In this document: positions 33,943 through 41,732 of the stretch, piece after piece
Layout of the letters: each line of letters opens with the position of its first letter
How positions within the stretch are numbered: the first letter of the stretch is position 1
NCBI GenBank assembly: GCA_963739045.1
Contig: CAVTYY010000004.1
Location: 496,001-560,000, forward strand
Direction of reading: 5' to 3'
DNA from: Halobacillus_B sp963739045
GTDB taxonomy: Bacteria > Bacillota > Bacilli > Bacillales > Halobacillaceae
Length of the DNA stretch: 64,000 nucleotides
Position numbers and translations under genes: made by a program
The notes under the pieces: model-generated
What the model was told of the DNA's origin: nothing
The model's database searches: none
The model's input: the letters and a program-made list of their open reading frames with translations, nothing else

Positions 33943-34290
33943 ATGAAAGAAGATCGCATAGTCATCGTTGAAGGAATTACCGATAAAAAGAAAATAAAAA
34001 AAATCCTCGATGAAGAGGTAGAAATTATTTGTACACACGGGACACTTGGCGTAGAACGTATGGAAGAGCTTATTTTAGACTATAACTTGGACCACCGAAT
34101 GGTATTTATTCTGGTGGATGAAGACGATTCTGGTAACAAATTAAGGAAAATGCTTACTCAGGAACTTCCCCATGCTGATCATATTTATATTGATAAAGCG
34201 TTTAGGGAAGTAGCTGCTACACCAGAGCCTGAGCTTGCCCGGGCTTTATTAAGCAGACACTTTATCGTTAAGCCGATTTACTTGATTTAG
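33943..34290 (+). CDS. yusF: TOPRIM-domain protein (YusF-like)
   Basis: 115 residues forming a single TOPRIM domain: the acidic VEGITDKKKI near the start and the DxD-type VDEDDSGNKLRK at about 61-72. TOPRIM domains bind Mg and act in nucleases, primases and topoisomerases; the nearest stand-alone type is the RNase M5-like group. YusF function is unknown. ATG 33943 is preferred to GTG 33934, since the GGGTGA site overlaps the latter. It is followed at 10 bp by yusE, so the two are co-transcribed. Confidence 0.82.
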   Translation: MKEDRIVIVEGITDKKKIKKILDEEVEIICTHGTLGVERMEELILDYNLDHRMVFILVDEDDSGNKLRKMLTQELPHADHIYIDKAFREVAATPEPELARALLSRHFIVKPIYLI

Positions 34291-34300
34291 GAGGAAGAAA

Positions 34301-34615
34301 ATGCAGCAACTGGACAACACAGAAGTGAACAGCCAATTAACCAAAGAACCGATTGCACTTACATTTATTCACAGTCCATTCTGTGGAACGTGTCATCTGG
34401 CAAGAAAAATGCTGACTACTATTGAGCTATCTTATGATAAAGAGGTTTTTTATGAATTAAATGCTTCTTTACACCCTGCTCTTATGCAGGATTACCAAGT
34501 AGAAAGTGTTCCCTGCCTTCTAGTTACCCAGCATGGAAAGCTGAAAGAGAAGGTGTATGCTTTTCACTCTGTTCCTTTTATGTATGAGAAAACTGCTGAT
34601 TTTGTAACTATTTAA
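34301..34615 (+). CDS. yusE: thioredoxin-like protein YusE
   Basis: 104 residues of the thioredoxin fold with the active site CGTC (about 28-31, FIHSPFCGTCHLARKM) and the cis-Pro stretch VESVPCLLV (about 67-75). No signal peptide, so cytosolic. The partner is unknown. It lies directly behind yusF (GGAGGAAG ribosome binding site in the gap) and ahead of a terminator that also carries the ribosome binding site of yusD. Confidence 0.85.
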   Translation: MQQLDNTEVNSQLTKEPIALTFIHSPFCGTCHLARKMLTTIELSYDKEVFYELNASLHPALMQDYQVESVPCLLVTQHGKLKEKVYAFHSVPFMYEKTADFVTI

Positions 34616-34662
34616 TTGAATTTCCCGGGAAATGACGAGCGAATTTCTTTAGTGGTTAAAGG

Positions 34663-34716
34663 AAAAACCCCTCCTGATAACGAAACCTTTTTACAAGGAT
34701 TAAAGGAGGAGTTTTT
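34663..34716 (+). terminator. yusE terminator whose 3' arm carries the yusD ribosome binding site
   Basis: AAAAACCCCTCCT (34663-34675) pairs with AGGAGGAGTTTTT (34704-34716), with one mismatch, followed by T. The AGGAGG of the 3' arm is also the ribosome binding site for ATG 34719. Confidence 0.7.
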
Positions 34717-34718
34717 TT

Positions 34719-35042
34719 ATGGTTGAAATGATCGAGTCTTGGATGGAACGTGTCAATCAGAGGAAGGACTTGCTGCCTAGCTGGAGAGAAAGGCAAGTGA
34801 CCCTCGAGGTCAACGCCCCGCCTGTGCATAACATCAGCTTGATTATAGACCAAAACGGTGTCAAATTAGGTGCTAAGCAAGATCAATACGGTAAAATCCA
34901 TTTAACCTCCACTCCCGAAATCGTTCAGGAGATCCTTCAGGGAAATCGTAAATTAACGGCTCTTTCAAAGGATACCATTGATATTACGGGAAATTACCGA
35001 AATGTATTATTTTTAGAATCCTTATTCTTATTATCCAAGTAA
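34719..35042 (+). CDS. yusD: YusD-like SCP2-fold protein
   Basis: 107 residues, soluble. Synteny (between yusE and the metN leader) and length match B. subtilis YusD, and the alternating pattern of the middle (ISLIIDQNGVKLG, LTSTPEIVQEILQG, DTIDITGNYRNVLFLESLF) suits the SCP2 sterol-carrier fold. Function is unknown. Its ribosome binding site is buried in a terminator-like hairpin, so translation may depend on transcript structure. The last 12 bp overlap the convergent thioredoxin-like gene. Confidence 0.75.
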   Translation: MVEMIESWMERVNQRKDLLPSWRERQVTLEVNAPPVHNISLIIDQNGVKLGAKQDQYGKIHLTSTPEIVQEILQGNRKLTALSKDTIDITGNYRNVLFLESLFLLSK

Positions 35043-35450
35043 CTTTCCAATCGCTTCTACAATCTCGAAAAAGGAACTCTGGTCTCCAAATTGGGCAGAG
35101 ATTTGACCTTGCTGATCGATGATTACAGTAGTCGGAACCCCGTCACACTGGTATAGATCGTAAACTTCTCTGGTCTGGTCTTTTATTGTCGGCTGGGTTA
35201 TGAATTTATTGGCGAAAGCCAGACCTTCTTGGGTATCTCGTTCTCTCCCTGAGACATTGATCGTTATCATTTTCACTTTCTCATTATCCATGGATTGGTA
35301 CAACTGTTCTTTCTTAGGCATATCTTTCCCGCAGTCAGGACACCAGGAGACCCAGAAGGTAAGAACGATTACTTTTCCTAAATCGTTTTCTAATTGGTAA
35401 ATTTGATTTGAGTTAATATAAGGTAATTGAAAGAGTGGTGCATGGGCCAA
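35031..35450 (-). CDS. TlpA/ResA-like thiol-disulfide oxidoreductase
   Basis: 139 residues, thioredoxin fold of the redoxin/AhpC-TSA type, with the active site WCPDC (about 36-40) in VLTFWVSWCPDCGKDMPK and the cis-Pro in DGVPTTVIID (about 103-112). No signal peptide or membrane anchor, unlike ResA or StoA, so a cytosolic reductant or peroxidase-like role is likely. It ends within the 3' end of yusD on the opposite strand (12-bp overlap). Confidence 0.85.
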   Translation of the reverse strand: MAHAPLFQLPYINSNQIYQLENDLGKVIVLTFWVSWCPDCGKDMPKKEQLYQSMDNEKVKMITINVSGRERDTQEGLAFANKFITQPTIKDQTREVYDLYQCDGVPTTVIIDQQGQISAQFGDQSSFFEIVEAIGKLLG

Positions 35451-35474
35451 TGTGAATTCTCCTTTTCATTAATG

Positions 35475-35503
35475 TTGACGCCTTTATTCTCCCATGCTAA
35501 CAT
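35475..35503 (+). promoter_or_regulatory. promoter of the first SAM riboswitch
   Basis: TTGACG (35475-35480), 17 bp, TAACAT (35498-35503), about 25 bp before the aptamer. Confidence 0.5.
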
Positions 35504-35529
35504 ATGAAATAATTTAATAGCGACATCTT

Positions 35530-35670
35530 AACTTATCCAGAGAGGTGGAGGGACTGGCCCTTTGAAGCCCAGCAACCGGTTGAATAATACGGTGCTAATT
35601 CCAGCAAAGCTTTATGCTTTGAGAGATGAGAAGAGAACAAGAGAAGTCTCTTCTATTTAAGGAGGGATTT
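35530..35670 (+). ncRNA. SAM-I (S-box) riboswitch, first of two, no gene behind it
   Basis: The aptamer has the S-box core: AGAGAGGTGGAGGGACTGG, GAAGCCCAGCAACC, GGTGCTAATTCC and the closing GATGAG (35626-35631) that pairs with CTTATC (35532-35537). A hairpin, AGAAGAGA (35629-35636) with TCTCTTCT (35647-35654), overlaps the closing strand. It is followed by AAGGAGGG and a run of T (about 35658-35674). No open frame of useful size follows before the second riboswitch. This may be the leader of a lost gene or the source of a short regulatory RNA. Confidence 0.9.
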
Positions 35671-35744
35671 TTTTAGTGTCTGGAAACTGAAACTCTTAAT
35701 AAATCAGTTAAATATGGACAGAGGAAGAATTAATAACCTTTTAG

Positions 35745-35774
35745 TTGACAGATAATTAAGAATGATGCTAGAAT
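35745..35774 (+). promoter_or_regulatory. promoter of the metNPQ leader
   Basis: A perfect TTGACA (35745-35750), 18 bp spacing, then TAGAAT (35769-35774). It gives the second riboswitch its own transcription start. Confidence 0.6.
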
Positions 35775-35827
35775 CCTTTTTGTGCTTCTTAATCGAATTA
35801 AAGTGATAATAAGTTAATAAATTAAAA

Positions 35828-36002
35828 TCTCTTATCAAGAGTGGTGGAGGGACGGGCCCGTTGATACCCGGCAACCGTTGAGTTATGAAAACTCAAAAAG
35901 GTGCCAATTCCTGCAGAGCATGTAAAGCTCTGGCGGATAAGAGAACAGACAAATCTGAAGATAAACTTCGCCTTTCTGTTCTCAAGCAGAAAGGCTTTTT
36001 TA
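35828..36002 (+). ncRNA. SAM-I (S-box) riboswitch controlling metNPQ
   Basis: A textbook S-box. P1 is the perfect 9-bp TCTCTTATC (35828-35836) with GATAAGAGA (35936-35944). The core has GGTGGAGGGACGGGCCC, ATACCCGGCAACC and GGTGCCAATTCC. The terminator is GCCTTTCTG (35970-35978) with CAGAAAGGC (35987-35995) plus TTTTTT. The antiterminator GAGAACAGA (35941-35949) with TCTGTTCTC (35975-35983) uses strands from both P1 and the terminator, so SAM binding causes termination. Confidence 0.97.
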
Positions 36003-36017
36003 TTGGGGAGGAAAACT

Positions 36018-37043
36018 ATGATTTCAATTAAGGAATTGTCTAAAGTTTTTCATACGAAAGACCAGGACGTACAAGCAGTAGATCAGTTAAACCTTGAGAT
36101 TGAAAAGGGAGAAATTTACGGAGTGATTGGCTATAGCGGAGCGGGTAAAAGTACGTTTATACGCCTGCTTAACAGGTTGGAAGATCCAACAGCCGGGAGT
36201 ATTAGAATAGACAACCAGGAAATAACTTCACTGAGCAAAGGAAAGCTTCGGCTGGCACGCCAGGAAATTGGAATGATCTTTCAGCATTTTAATCTGCTTT
36301 GGTCAAGAACCGTTCATGATAATATTGCTTTTCCTTTGGAAATTGCGGGTATGACTAAAGCCAAAAGAGATAAACGGGTGGAAGAATTGATTGATTTAGT
36401 CGGTTTGAAAGGAAGAGGTCAGTCTTATCCTTCCCAATTGAGCGGTGGTCAAAAGCAAAGAGTGGGGATAGCAAGAGCTCTTGCTAATAATCCTAAAGTT
36501 CTTCTTTGTGATGAAGCAACTTCCGCCCTTGATCCTGAAACTACCGATTCGATACTGGATTTATTGGTGGATATTAATGAAAAGTTAGGGCTTACGATTG
36601 TTCTCATTACCCACGAGATGCATGTAATTCGCAAAATTTGTCACCAAGTGGCAGTTATGGAAAGTGGTCGAATTGTTGAACAGGGAGATGTTCTCGACGT
36701 ATTTCTTTATCCAAAAGAAAAAGTTACTAAGCGTTTCGTCGATCAGGTAATGGGTGACCCGGAAAGGGAGCATTCGTTAAATCTTATTAATGACACCTAT
36801 AAAACCGGAGAAATTCTTCAACTGCACTTCATAGGAGAAAATACTAACCAAGCATTGATCAGTGAAATATCCAGATCATTTAAAGTGGACGTTAATATTC
36901 TGCACGGTAAAATCACTCAAACTCAAAAAGGGGCATATGGAACTTTATTTGTTCAATTTGCTGGGGAAGAGCAGGAAATAAAACGAGCAATAGAGTATTG
37001 TCGTTCAACTTCTGTGGAAGTAGAGGTGAGTCCGCATGTTTAG
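36018..37043 (+). CDS. metN: methionine ABC transporter ATP-binding protein
   Basis: 341 residues, as in B. subtilis MetN. Walker A GYSGAGKST (about 38-46), signature LSGGQKQRVGIARAL (about 140-154), Walker B VLLCDEATSALD (about 160-171) and a C-terminal NIL/ACT-like regulatory domain (about 265-341). ATG 36018 has GGGGAGGAAAA upstream; the frame extends further up, but that part is the riboswitch. It overlaps metP by 8 bp. Regulated by the SAM riboswitch. Confidence 0.95.
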   Translation: MISIKELSKVFHTKDQDVQAVDQLNLEIEKGEIYGVIGYSGAGKSTFIRLLNRLEDPTAGSIRIDNQEITSLSKGKLRLARQEIGMIFQHFNLLWSRTVHDNIAFPLEIAGMTKAKRDKRVEELIDLVGLKGRGQSYPSQLSGGQKQRVGIARALANNPKVLLCDEATSALDPETTDSILDLLVDINEKLGLTIVLITHEMHVIRKICHQVAVMESGRIVEQGDVLDVFLYPKEKVTKRFVDQVMGDPEREHSLNLINDTYKTGEILQLHFIGENTNQALISEISRSFKVDVNILHGKITQTQKGAYGTLFVQFAGEEQEIKRAIEYCRSTSVEVEVSPHV

Positions 37044-37704
37044 TCAATTATTCCCTAATGTAAATTTAGAAGATATGATTACAGCCACCAATGAAACCAT
37101 TTATATGACAGTGATTTCTGTGGCAGGAACGTTCATTCTGGGATTGCTGTTAGGTCTGTTACTTTACTTATCCGGCCCCGGAGGATTATGGCAGAACAAA
37201 ACACTAAATTGGATTACTGCTGCAATTGTCAATGTTTTTCGTGCTATTCCTTTCATTATACTGATTCTTCTGCTCTTCCCATTTACTGATTTCTTAGTGG
37301 GTACCATTCGTGGACCTAATGCTGCTCTGCCAGCGCTGATTATAGGAGGTGCACCGTTTTATGCACGTCTCGTTGAAATTGCATTAAAAGAAGTGGACAA
37401 AGGTGTAGTGGAGGCTGCTAAATCAATGGGGGCTAAATATTCCAGCATCGTGTTTAAAGTGCTGCTTCCTGAATCGATGCCAGCACTCATTTCTGGAATA
37501 ACAGTAACTGCTATCGCACTGGTTGGTTATACTGCCGTGGCAGGAGTTATTGGTGCAGGCGGTCTGGGAGACTTTGGATACTACTATGGTTTCCAGCGCA
37601 GTGACTTTGACGTTGTGTTATTTTGTACCATTTTAATTGTTTTAATTGTATTTGTATTTCAATTTGTTGGAGATTTCATCTCCCGCAAATTAGATAAAAG
37701 ATAA
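37036..37704 (+). CDS. metP: methionine ABC transporter permease
   Basis: 222 residues with five membrane helices of the MetI type. The EAA loop that docks the ATPase is visible in EVDKGVVEAAKSMGAKYSSIVFKVLLPESMPALISG (about 117-152). Overlaps metN by 8 bp, implying translational coupling; metQ follows after 28 bp. Confidence 0.95.
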   Translation: MFSQLFPNVNLEDMITATNETIYMTVISVAGTFILGLLLGLLLYLSGPGGLWQNKTLNWITAAIVNVFRAIPFIILILLLFPFTDFLVGTIRGPNAALPALIIGGAPFYARLVEIALKEVDKGVVEAAKSMGAKYSSIVFKVLLPESMPALISGITVTAIALVGYTAVAGVIGAGGLGDFGYYYGFQRSDFDVVLFCTILIVLIVFVFQFVGDFISRKLDKR

Positions 37705-37732
37705 ATATTTTAAGGAAGAGGAGAGATTATTT

Positions 37733-38587
37733 ATGAAAAAAATAGTGACTGGTATGATTGCTGCTTTGTTCATTTTTGTTTTAGCAGCGTGCGGTACATC
37801 AGATGAAGAGGATTCTGCCAGCAGCGGCAGTGGAGATGACAATAAAGTAATTACTGTAGGGGCAACAAGTGTTCCGCATGCAGAAGTACTAGAGAAAGCT
37901 AAACCATTGTTAAAAGAAAAAGGAATCACTTTGAAAATTGAAGAATATCAAGATTATATTCTTCCTAATAAAGACCTTGATGAAGGCCGGATTGATGCGA
38001 ACTACTTCCAGCACATTCCTTATTTGAAAGCCCAGGAAAAAGAAAATGGATATGACTTTGTAAACCTTGGCGGGATTCACATTGAACCAATGGGTATTTA
38101 TTCTAAAAATATTTCCTCAAAAGATGAAATTAAGGATGGTACGACCGTAATTATGAGCCGTTCGGTCGCCGATCACGGTCGGATTCTTTCCTTATTAGAA
38201 AGAGAAGGGTTAATCAAGCTGGATGAGGACGTCGATAAGGTAGATGCCACAGTAGATGACATTGTCGAAAATCCAAAGAACTTAAAGTTTGATGCCGGAG
38301 TAGAAGCTGCCTTTCTTCCAGAAACGTATAAACGCGAAGAAGATGCATTAGTAGCTATCAACACAAACTATGCAATTGAAGCTGATCTTAATCCGAGTGA
38401 AGATGCGCTTATACTTGAAGGAGCAGATTCTCCTTATGTAAATGTGATTGCCGCTCAAAGTAAGGATAAAGACTCTGAAGCTCTGCACACTTTGGTCGAT
38501 GTGCTTCACTCTGATGAAATCCAAAACTTTATTAAAGAGAAGTATGATGGAGCAGTCGTCCCTGTCGATGGAAGTGACTCCGAATAA
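37733..38587 (+). CDS. metQ: methionine-binding lipoprotein
   Basis: 284 residues. A lipoprotein signal ends LAAC (Cys20), followed by a short acidic Ser-rich linker and the NlpA/MetQ domain (ITVGATSVPHAEVLEKAKPLL; DEGRIDANYFQHIPYL; SRSVADHGRILSLLEREGLI). Captures methionine outside the membrane for MetNP. Last gene of the operon, followed by a strong terminator. Confidence 0.95.
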   Translation: MKKIVTGMIAALFIFVLAACGTSDEEDSASSGSGDDNKVITVGATSVPHAEVLEKAKPLLKEKGITLKIEEYQDYILPNKDLDEGRIDANYFQHIPYLKAQEKENGYDFVNLGGIHIEPMGIYSKNISSKDEIKDGTTVIMSRSVADHGRILSLLEREGLIKLDEDVDKVDATVDDIVENPKNLKFDAGVEAAFLPETYKREEDALVAINTNYAIEADLNPSEDALILEGADSPYVNVIAAQSKDKDSEALHTLVDVLHSDEIQNFIKEKYDGAVVPVDGSDSE

Positions 38588-38598
38588 GGCATAAAAAG

Positions 38599-38636
38599 CG
38601 TAACTGCGGTTTATACTAACCGCAGTTACGTTATTT
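38599..38636 (+). terminator. metNPQ terminator
   Basis: CGTAACTGCGGTT (38599-38611) pairs perfectly with AACCGCAGTTACG (38618-38630), then TTATTTTT. Confidence 0.85.
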
Positions 38637-38657
38637 TTATTCCAGGAGGTTTTATCT

Positions 38658-39023
38658 ATGCAGGAACAGAAAGTCAATTGGACAAAGATGTACTTACAGG
38701 AATATAAAGAAGGAATGGGGCATTTCTCTGAAGTTATGCCGGATGTAGCTCATCAATTCAGCCAGTTTTCGGAAGCTTGTTTTAAAGATGGAGAGCTTTC
38801 GAAAAAAGAAAAACAGTTGATGGCATTGGGAATTAGTATTGTGGCACAGGACGAGTATTGCATGGTTTACCATACAAAAGGATGTGTAGATCAAGGGGCA
38901 ACGGAAAAAGAAATTCTGGAGGCATGTGGAGTTGCTGCTGCTTTCGGAGGTGGCGCTGCACTGAGCCAGGCAGTAACGCTAGTACAGGATGCTTTTCAAG
39001 ATTTGAAAGATTCTGTACATTAG
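38658..39023 (+). CDS. yurZ: carboxymuconolactone decarboxylase-family protein (YurZ)
   Basis: 121 residues of the AhpD-like helical fold. The redox/active-site region reads AQDEYCMVYHTKGCVDQGAT (about 71-90): one Cys and a His, but the second Cys of the AhpD CxxC motif is Tyr. Peroxidase-partner activity is therefore uncertain. Synteny (between metQ and sufC) matches B. subtilis yurZ. ATG 38658 has CAGGAGG upstream. Confidence 0.82.
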   Translation: MQEQKVNWTKMYLQEYKEGMGHFSEVMPDVAHQFSQFSEACFKDGELSKKEKQLMALGISIVAQDEYCMVYHTKGCVDQGATEKEILEACGVAAAFGGGAALSQAVTLVQDAFQDLKDSVH

Positions 39024-39197
39024 CAATTATCAGTAAATAAAAGGATTAGTGATCAAATTGTCTGGATTTTCACATACAGCCGTTTTTTTTACAATAAGAC
39101 ACACCAAATTAGTTTATTCAGAGATTGGTGGGGGTAAAGTTCTGTGATAAACTAAATATTGTAAAAAATCTGAAAGGGTTGATTTATTATCAGTGAC

Positions 39198-39377
39198 TTG
39201 CTGAATTTGAATTATACTGCTGAGATGGAAAAGGCAATGCATCAAGCCCATAACATGAGTTTCGCTGAGTACAGCAGAAAGTTGGATACCCGCTTAAAAG
39301 TTGAACAGAAGCGCCAACATGAATTCGAAAAGAGTCAAAAGATGATTGCGCAAGTCGATCGACAGCTCCATAGATAA
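39198..39377 (+). CDS. small charged helical protein, 59 residues, unknown
   Basis: A frame from TTG 39198 to TAA 39377 is strongly charged and predicted all-helical (AEMEKAMHQAHNMSFAEYSR, then KVEQKRQHEFEKSQK). A terminator follows at once, supporting a real gene. The start is uncertain: GAAAGGG (about 39173-39179) is far from TTG 39198 but well placed for a non-standard ATT at about 39186. Not recognised; it lies between yurZ and the suf operon. Confidence 0.55.
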   Translation: MLNLNYTAEMEKAMHQAHNMSFAEYSRKLDTRLKVEQKRQHEFEKSQKMIAQVDRQLHR

Positions 39378-39387
39378 ATGTTTATTA

Positions 39388-39417
39388 AACAGGTGGCATC
39401 GGCCGCCTGTTTTTTTC
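39388..39417 (+). terminator. terminator after the 59-residue gene
   Basis: AACAGGTGGC (39388-39397) pairs with GCCGCCTGTT (39402-39411) with one mismatch, then TTTTTT. Confidence 0.75.
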
Positions 39418-39505
39418 TTGTAAGAACTGAAAAAAAACTGATATCATTAGAATTTAGAGGTCAATTTATGAGGATGTCGGGTGATGTCGAACGAAAGGAA
39501 AAAAG

Positions 39506-39534
39506 TTGATATCAGTTTCGAAATGATATAAGAT
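39506..39534 (+). promoter_or_regulatory. suf operon promoter candidate
   Basis: TTGATA (39506-39511), 17 bp, TAAGAT (39529-39534), 85 bp ahead of sufC. A palindromic TTGATATCAG overlaps the -35. Confidence 0.4.
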
Positions 39535-39619
39535 TGTAATGAGAATAAATTGAGAATGGTTTTTGTTTCCTATTAACCACACATTCAATAATAACAAATA
39601 GATACTGGAGGTATTATTT

Positions 39620-40405
39620 ATGGCAGGATCAACTCTAGAAATCAAAGATCTTCATGTTGAAATTGAAGGTCAGGAAATCCTTAAAGGTGTAAATCTTACA
39701 ATTAACGGCGGTGAATTTCACGCAGTAATGGGACCGAACGGAACAGGTAAATCTACCTTAGCTTCCGCGATTATGGGTCACCCTAAATATGAAGTAACTC
39801 AAGGGGAAGTCTTGCTTGATGGCGAGAATGTACTTGAAATGGCAGTAGATGAGCGTGCGCAGGCAGGCCTATTCCTAGCTATGCAGTATCCAAGTGAAAT
39901 CAGCGGTGTTACAAACTCCGATTTCCTTCGTTCTTCCATTAATGCTCATCGTGAAGAAGGCGATGAAATCTCTCTAATGAAATTCATTAAAGATATGGAT
40001 GCGAAGATGGACACACTTGAAATGGATAAAAATATGGCTCAGCGTTACTTAAATGAAGGGTTTTCCGGCGGTGAGAAGAAACGTAATGAAATCCTTCAGC
40101 TTATGATGATTCAGCCGGCAATTGCTATTTTGGACGAGATTGATTCTGGTCTAGATATTGATGCACTTAAAGTTGTTTCCAAAGGCATCAATCAAATGCG
40201 CGACAACGAATTTGGCTGCCTGATTATCACACACTATCAACGCCTTCTAAATTACATCACACCAGATAAAGTACACGTTATGATGCAGGGTCGTGTTGTG
40301 AAATCCGGAGGTCCTGAACTTTCTCAACGCTTAGAGGAAGAAGGGTACGACTGGATCAAGCAAGAGCTTGGCATCGAAGACGAAACTATTGGTCAACAAG
40401 CGTAA
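39620..40405 (+). CDS. sufC: Fe-S cluster assembly ATPase SufC
   Basis: 261 residues. ABC ATPase with Walker A GPNGTGKST (about 37-45), signature FSGGEKKRNEILQ (about 148-160) and Walker B IAILDEIDSGLD (about 168-179). With SufB and SufD it forms the scaffold complex that builds Fe-S clusters. First gene of the complete sufCDSUB operon, the sole Fe-S assembly system in most Bacilli. ATG 39620 with CTGGAGG upstream. Confidence 0.97.
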   Translation: MAGSTLEIKDLHVEIEGQEILKGVNLTINGGEFHAVMGPNGTGKSTLASAIMGHPKYEVTQGEVLLDGENVLEMAVDERAQAGLFLAMQYPSEISGVTNSDFLRSSINAHREEGDEISLMKFIKDMDAKMDTLEMDKNMAQRYLNEGFSGGEKKRNEILQLMMIQPAIAILDEIDSGLDIDALKVVSKGINQMRDNEFGCLIITHYQRLLNYITPDKVHVMMQGRVVKSGGPELSQRLEEEGYDWIKQELGIEDETIGQQA

Positions 40406-40424
40406 TAACGATAGGAGGGATAAC

Positions 40425-41732
40425 ATGACTGTAGAAGTCTCACTACCATACGACAAAGATTATGTGACACAATTCTCTCAAGGTTTAAATGAGCCGGAAT
40501 GGATGAAGAACCTTCGTCTTAGCGCCTTAGAGAAATCAGAGGCACTTCCTTTACCTAAGCCTGATAAAACAAATATCAGCAAATGGAACTTCACGGAATT
40601 TAAGCATGAGGTTAAAGGTGAAAAAATTGAATCTTTAAACCAATTGCCTAACGATATTCAAGACTTTTTAGATAAAGAAAAAGAACAGCAGAATCTTGTT
40701 ATTCAGCGTAATCATACAGTTGCCTATGCGACTATGGATGAGAAGCTTAAAGAGCAAGGAGTCATTTTCACCGATATCGGTACTGCTATCCAAGAACACA
40801 GTGATTTAGTCGAGAAATATTATATGAGTGATGCTGTTCACATTGATGAACATCGTCTGACTGCTTTGCATGCTGCTTTAATGAATGGTGGGATTTTCTT
40901 ATATGTTCCTAAAAACGTAGAAATACAAGACCCATTGCAGGCAATTTTCTGGCAGGAAGATCCAGAAGCTTCCCTTATTAATCATGTGTTAGTAGTGGCT
41001 GAAGAAAATAGTTCCGTAACTTATGTAGAAAACTACATTTCTCAAAATAAAGAAGCAAAAACTTCTGCAAATATTATTACTGAAGTTATTGCTAAAGCTG
41101 GATCCAGCGTATCGTTCGGAGCAGTAGATAACTTTGAAGCTGGCACAACGGTTTATACAAACCGCCGCGGTGTGGCTGATCGTGATGCTACGATTGAGTG
41201 GGCGCTTGGACAAATGAACGAAGGGGACACAGTATCTGAAAATATTACTCACTTAGTTGGGGATAATTCTCATTCCAATGCTAAAACTGTAGCTATTGGC
41301 CGTGGAACTCAGAAACAGAACTTCACAGCCAACATTACTCACTTTGGCAAAGGGTCTGAAGGTTATATTCTTCAGCACGGTGTAATGAAAGATAAGTCCT
41401 CTGCTATTTTTAACGGGATCGGAAAAATTGAGCATGGGGCAACGAAATCAAATGCCGAGCAAGAATCTCGTGTATTAATGCTGAGTAAGGATGCACGTGG
41501 TGATGCCAATCCGATACTTCTCATTGATGAAGATGATGTAACGGCGGGTCACGCAGCTTCCGTAGGACGAGTGGACCCTGTACAGCTTTATTATCTAATG
41601 AGTCGTGGAATCTCTAAATTCGAAGCAGAACGATTAATTATCCATGGTTTCCTAGCGCCAGTAGTTAATCAGCTTCCTGTCGAAGCGGTGAAACGTCAGT
41701 TGACACAAGTCATTGAAAGGAAAGTTTATTAA
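40425..41732 (+). CDS. sufD: Fe-S cluster assembly protein SufD
   Basis: 435 residues. N-terminal helical part with WMKNLRLSALEKSEALP and the C-terminal SufBD beta-helix (TYVENYISQNKEAKTSANI; YYLMSRGISKFEAERLIIHGFL at about 385-406). It partners SufB in the SufBC2D scaffold. ATG 40425 is chosen for its TAGGAGGG site. The stop TAA shares one base with the sufS ATG, so the two are translationally coupled. Confidence 0.96.
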   Translation: MTVEVSLPYDKDYVTQFSQGLNEPEWMKNLRLSALEKSEALPLPKPDKTNISKWNFTEFKHEVKGEKIESLNQLPNDIQDFLDKEKEQQNLVIQRNHTVAYATMDEKLKEQGVIFTDIGTAIQEHSDLVEKYYMSDAVHIDEHRLTALHAALMNGGIFLYVPKNVEIQDPLQAIFWQEDPEASLINHVLVVAEENSSVTYVENYISQNKEAKTSANIITEVIAKAGSSVSFGAVDNFEAGTTVYTNRRGVADRDATIEWALGQMNEGDTVSENITHLVGDNSHSNAKTVAIGRGTQKQNFTANITHFGKGSEGYILQHGVMKDKSSAIFNGIGKIEHGATKSNAEQESRVLMLSKDARGDANPILLIDEDDVTAGHAASVGRVDPVQLYYLMSRGISKFEAERLIIHGFLAPVVNQLPVEAVKRQLTQVIERKVY

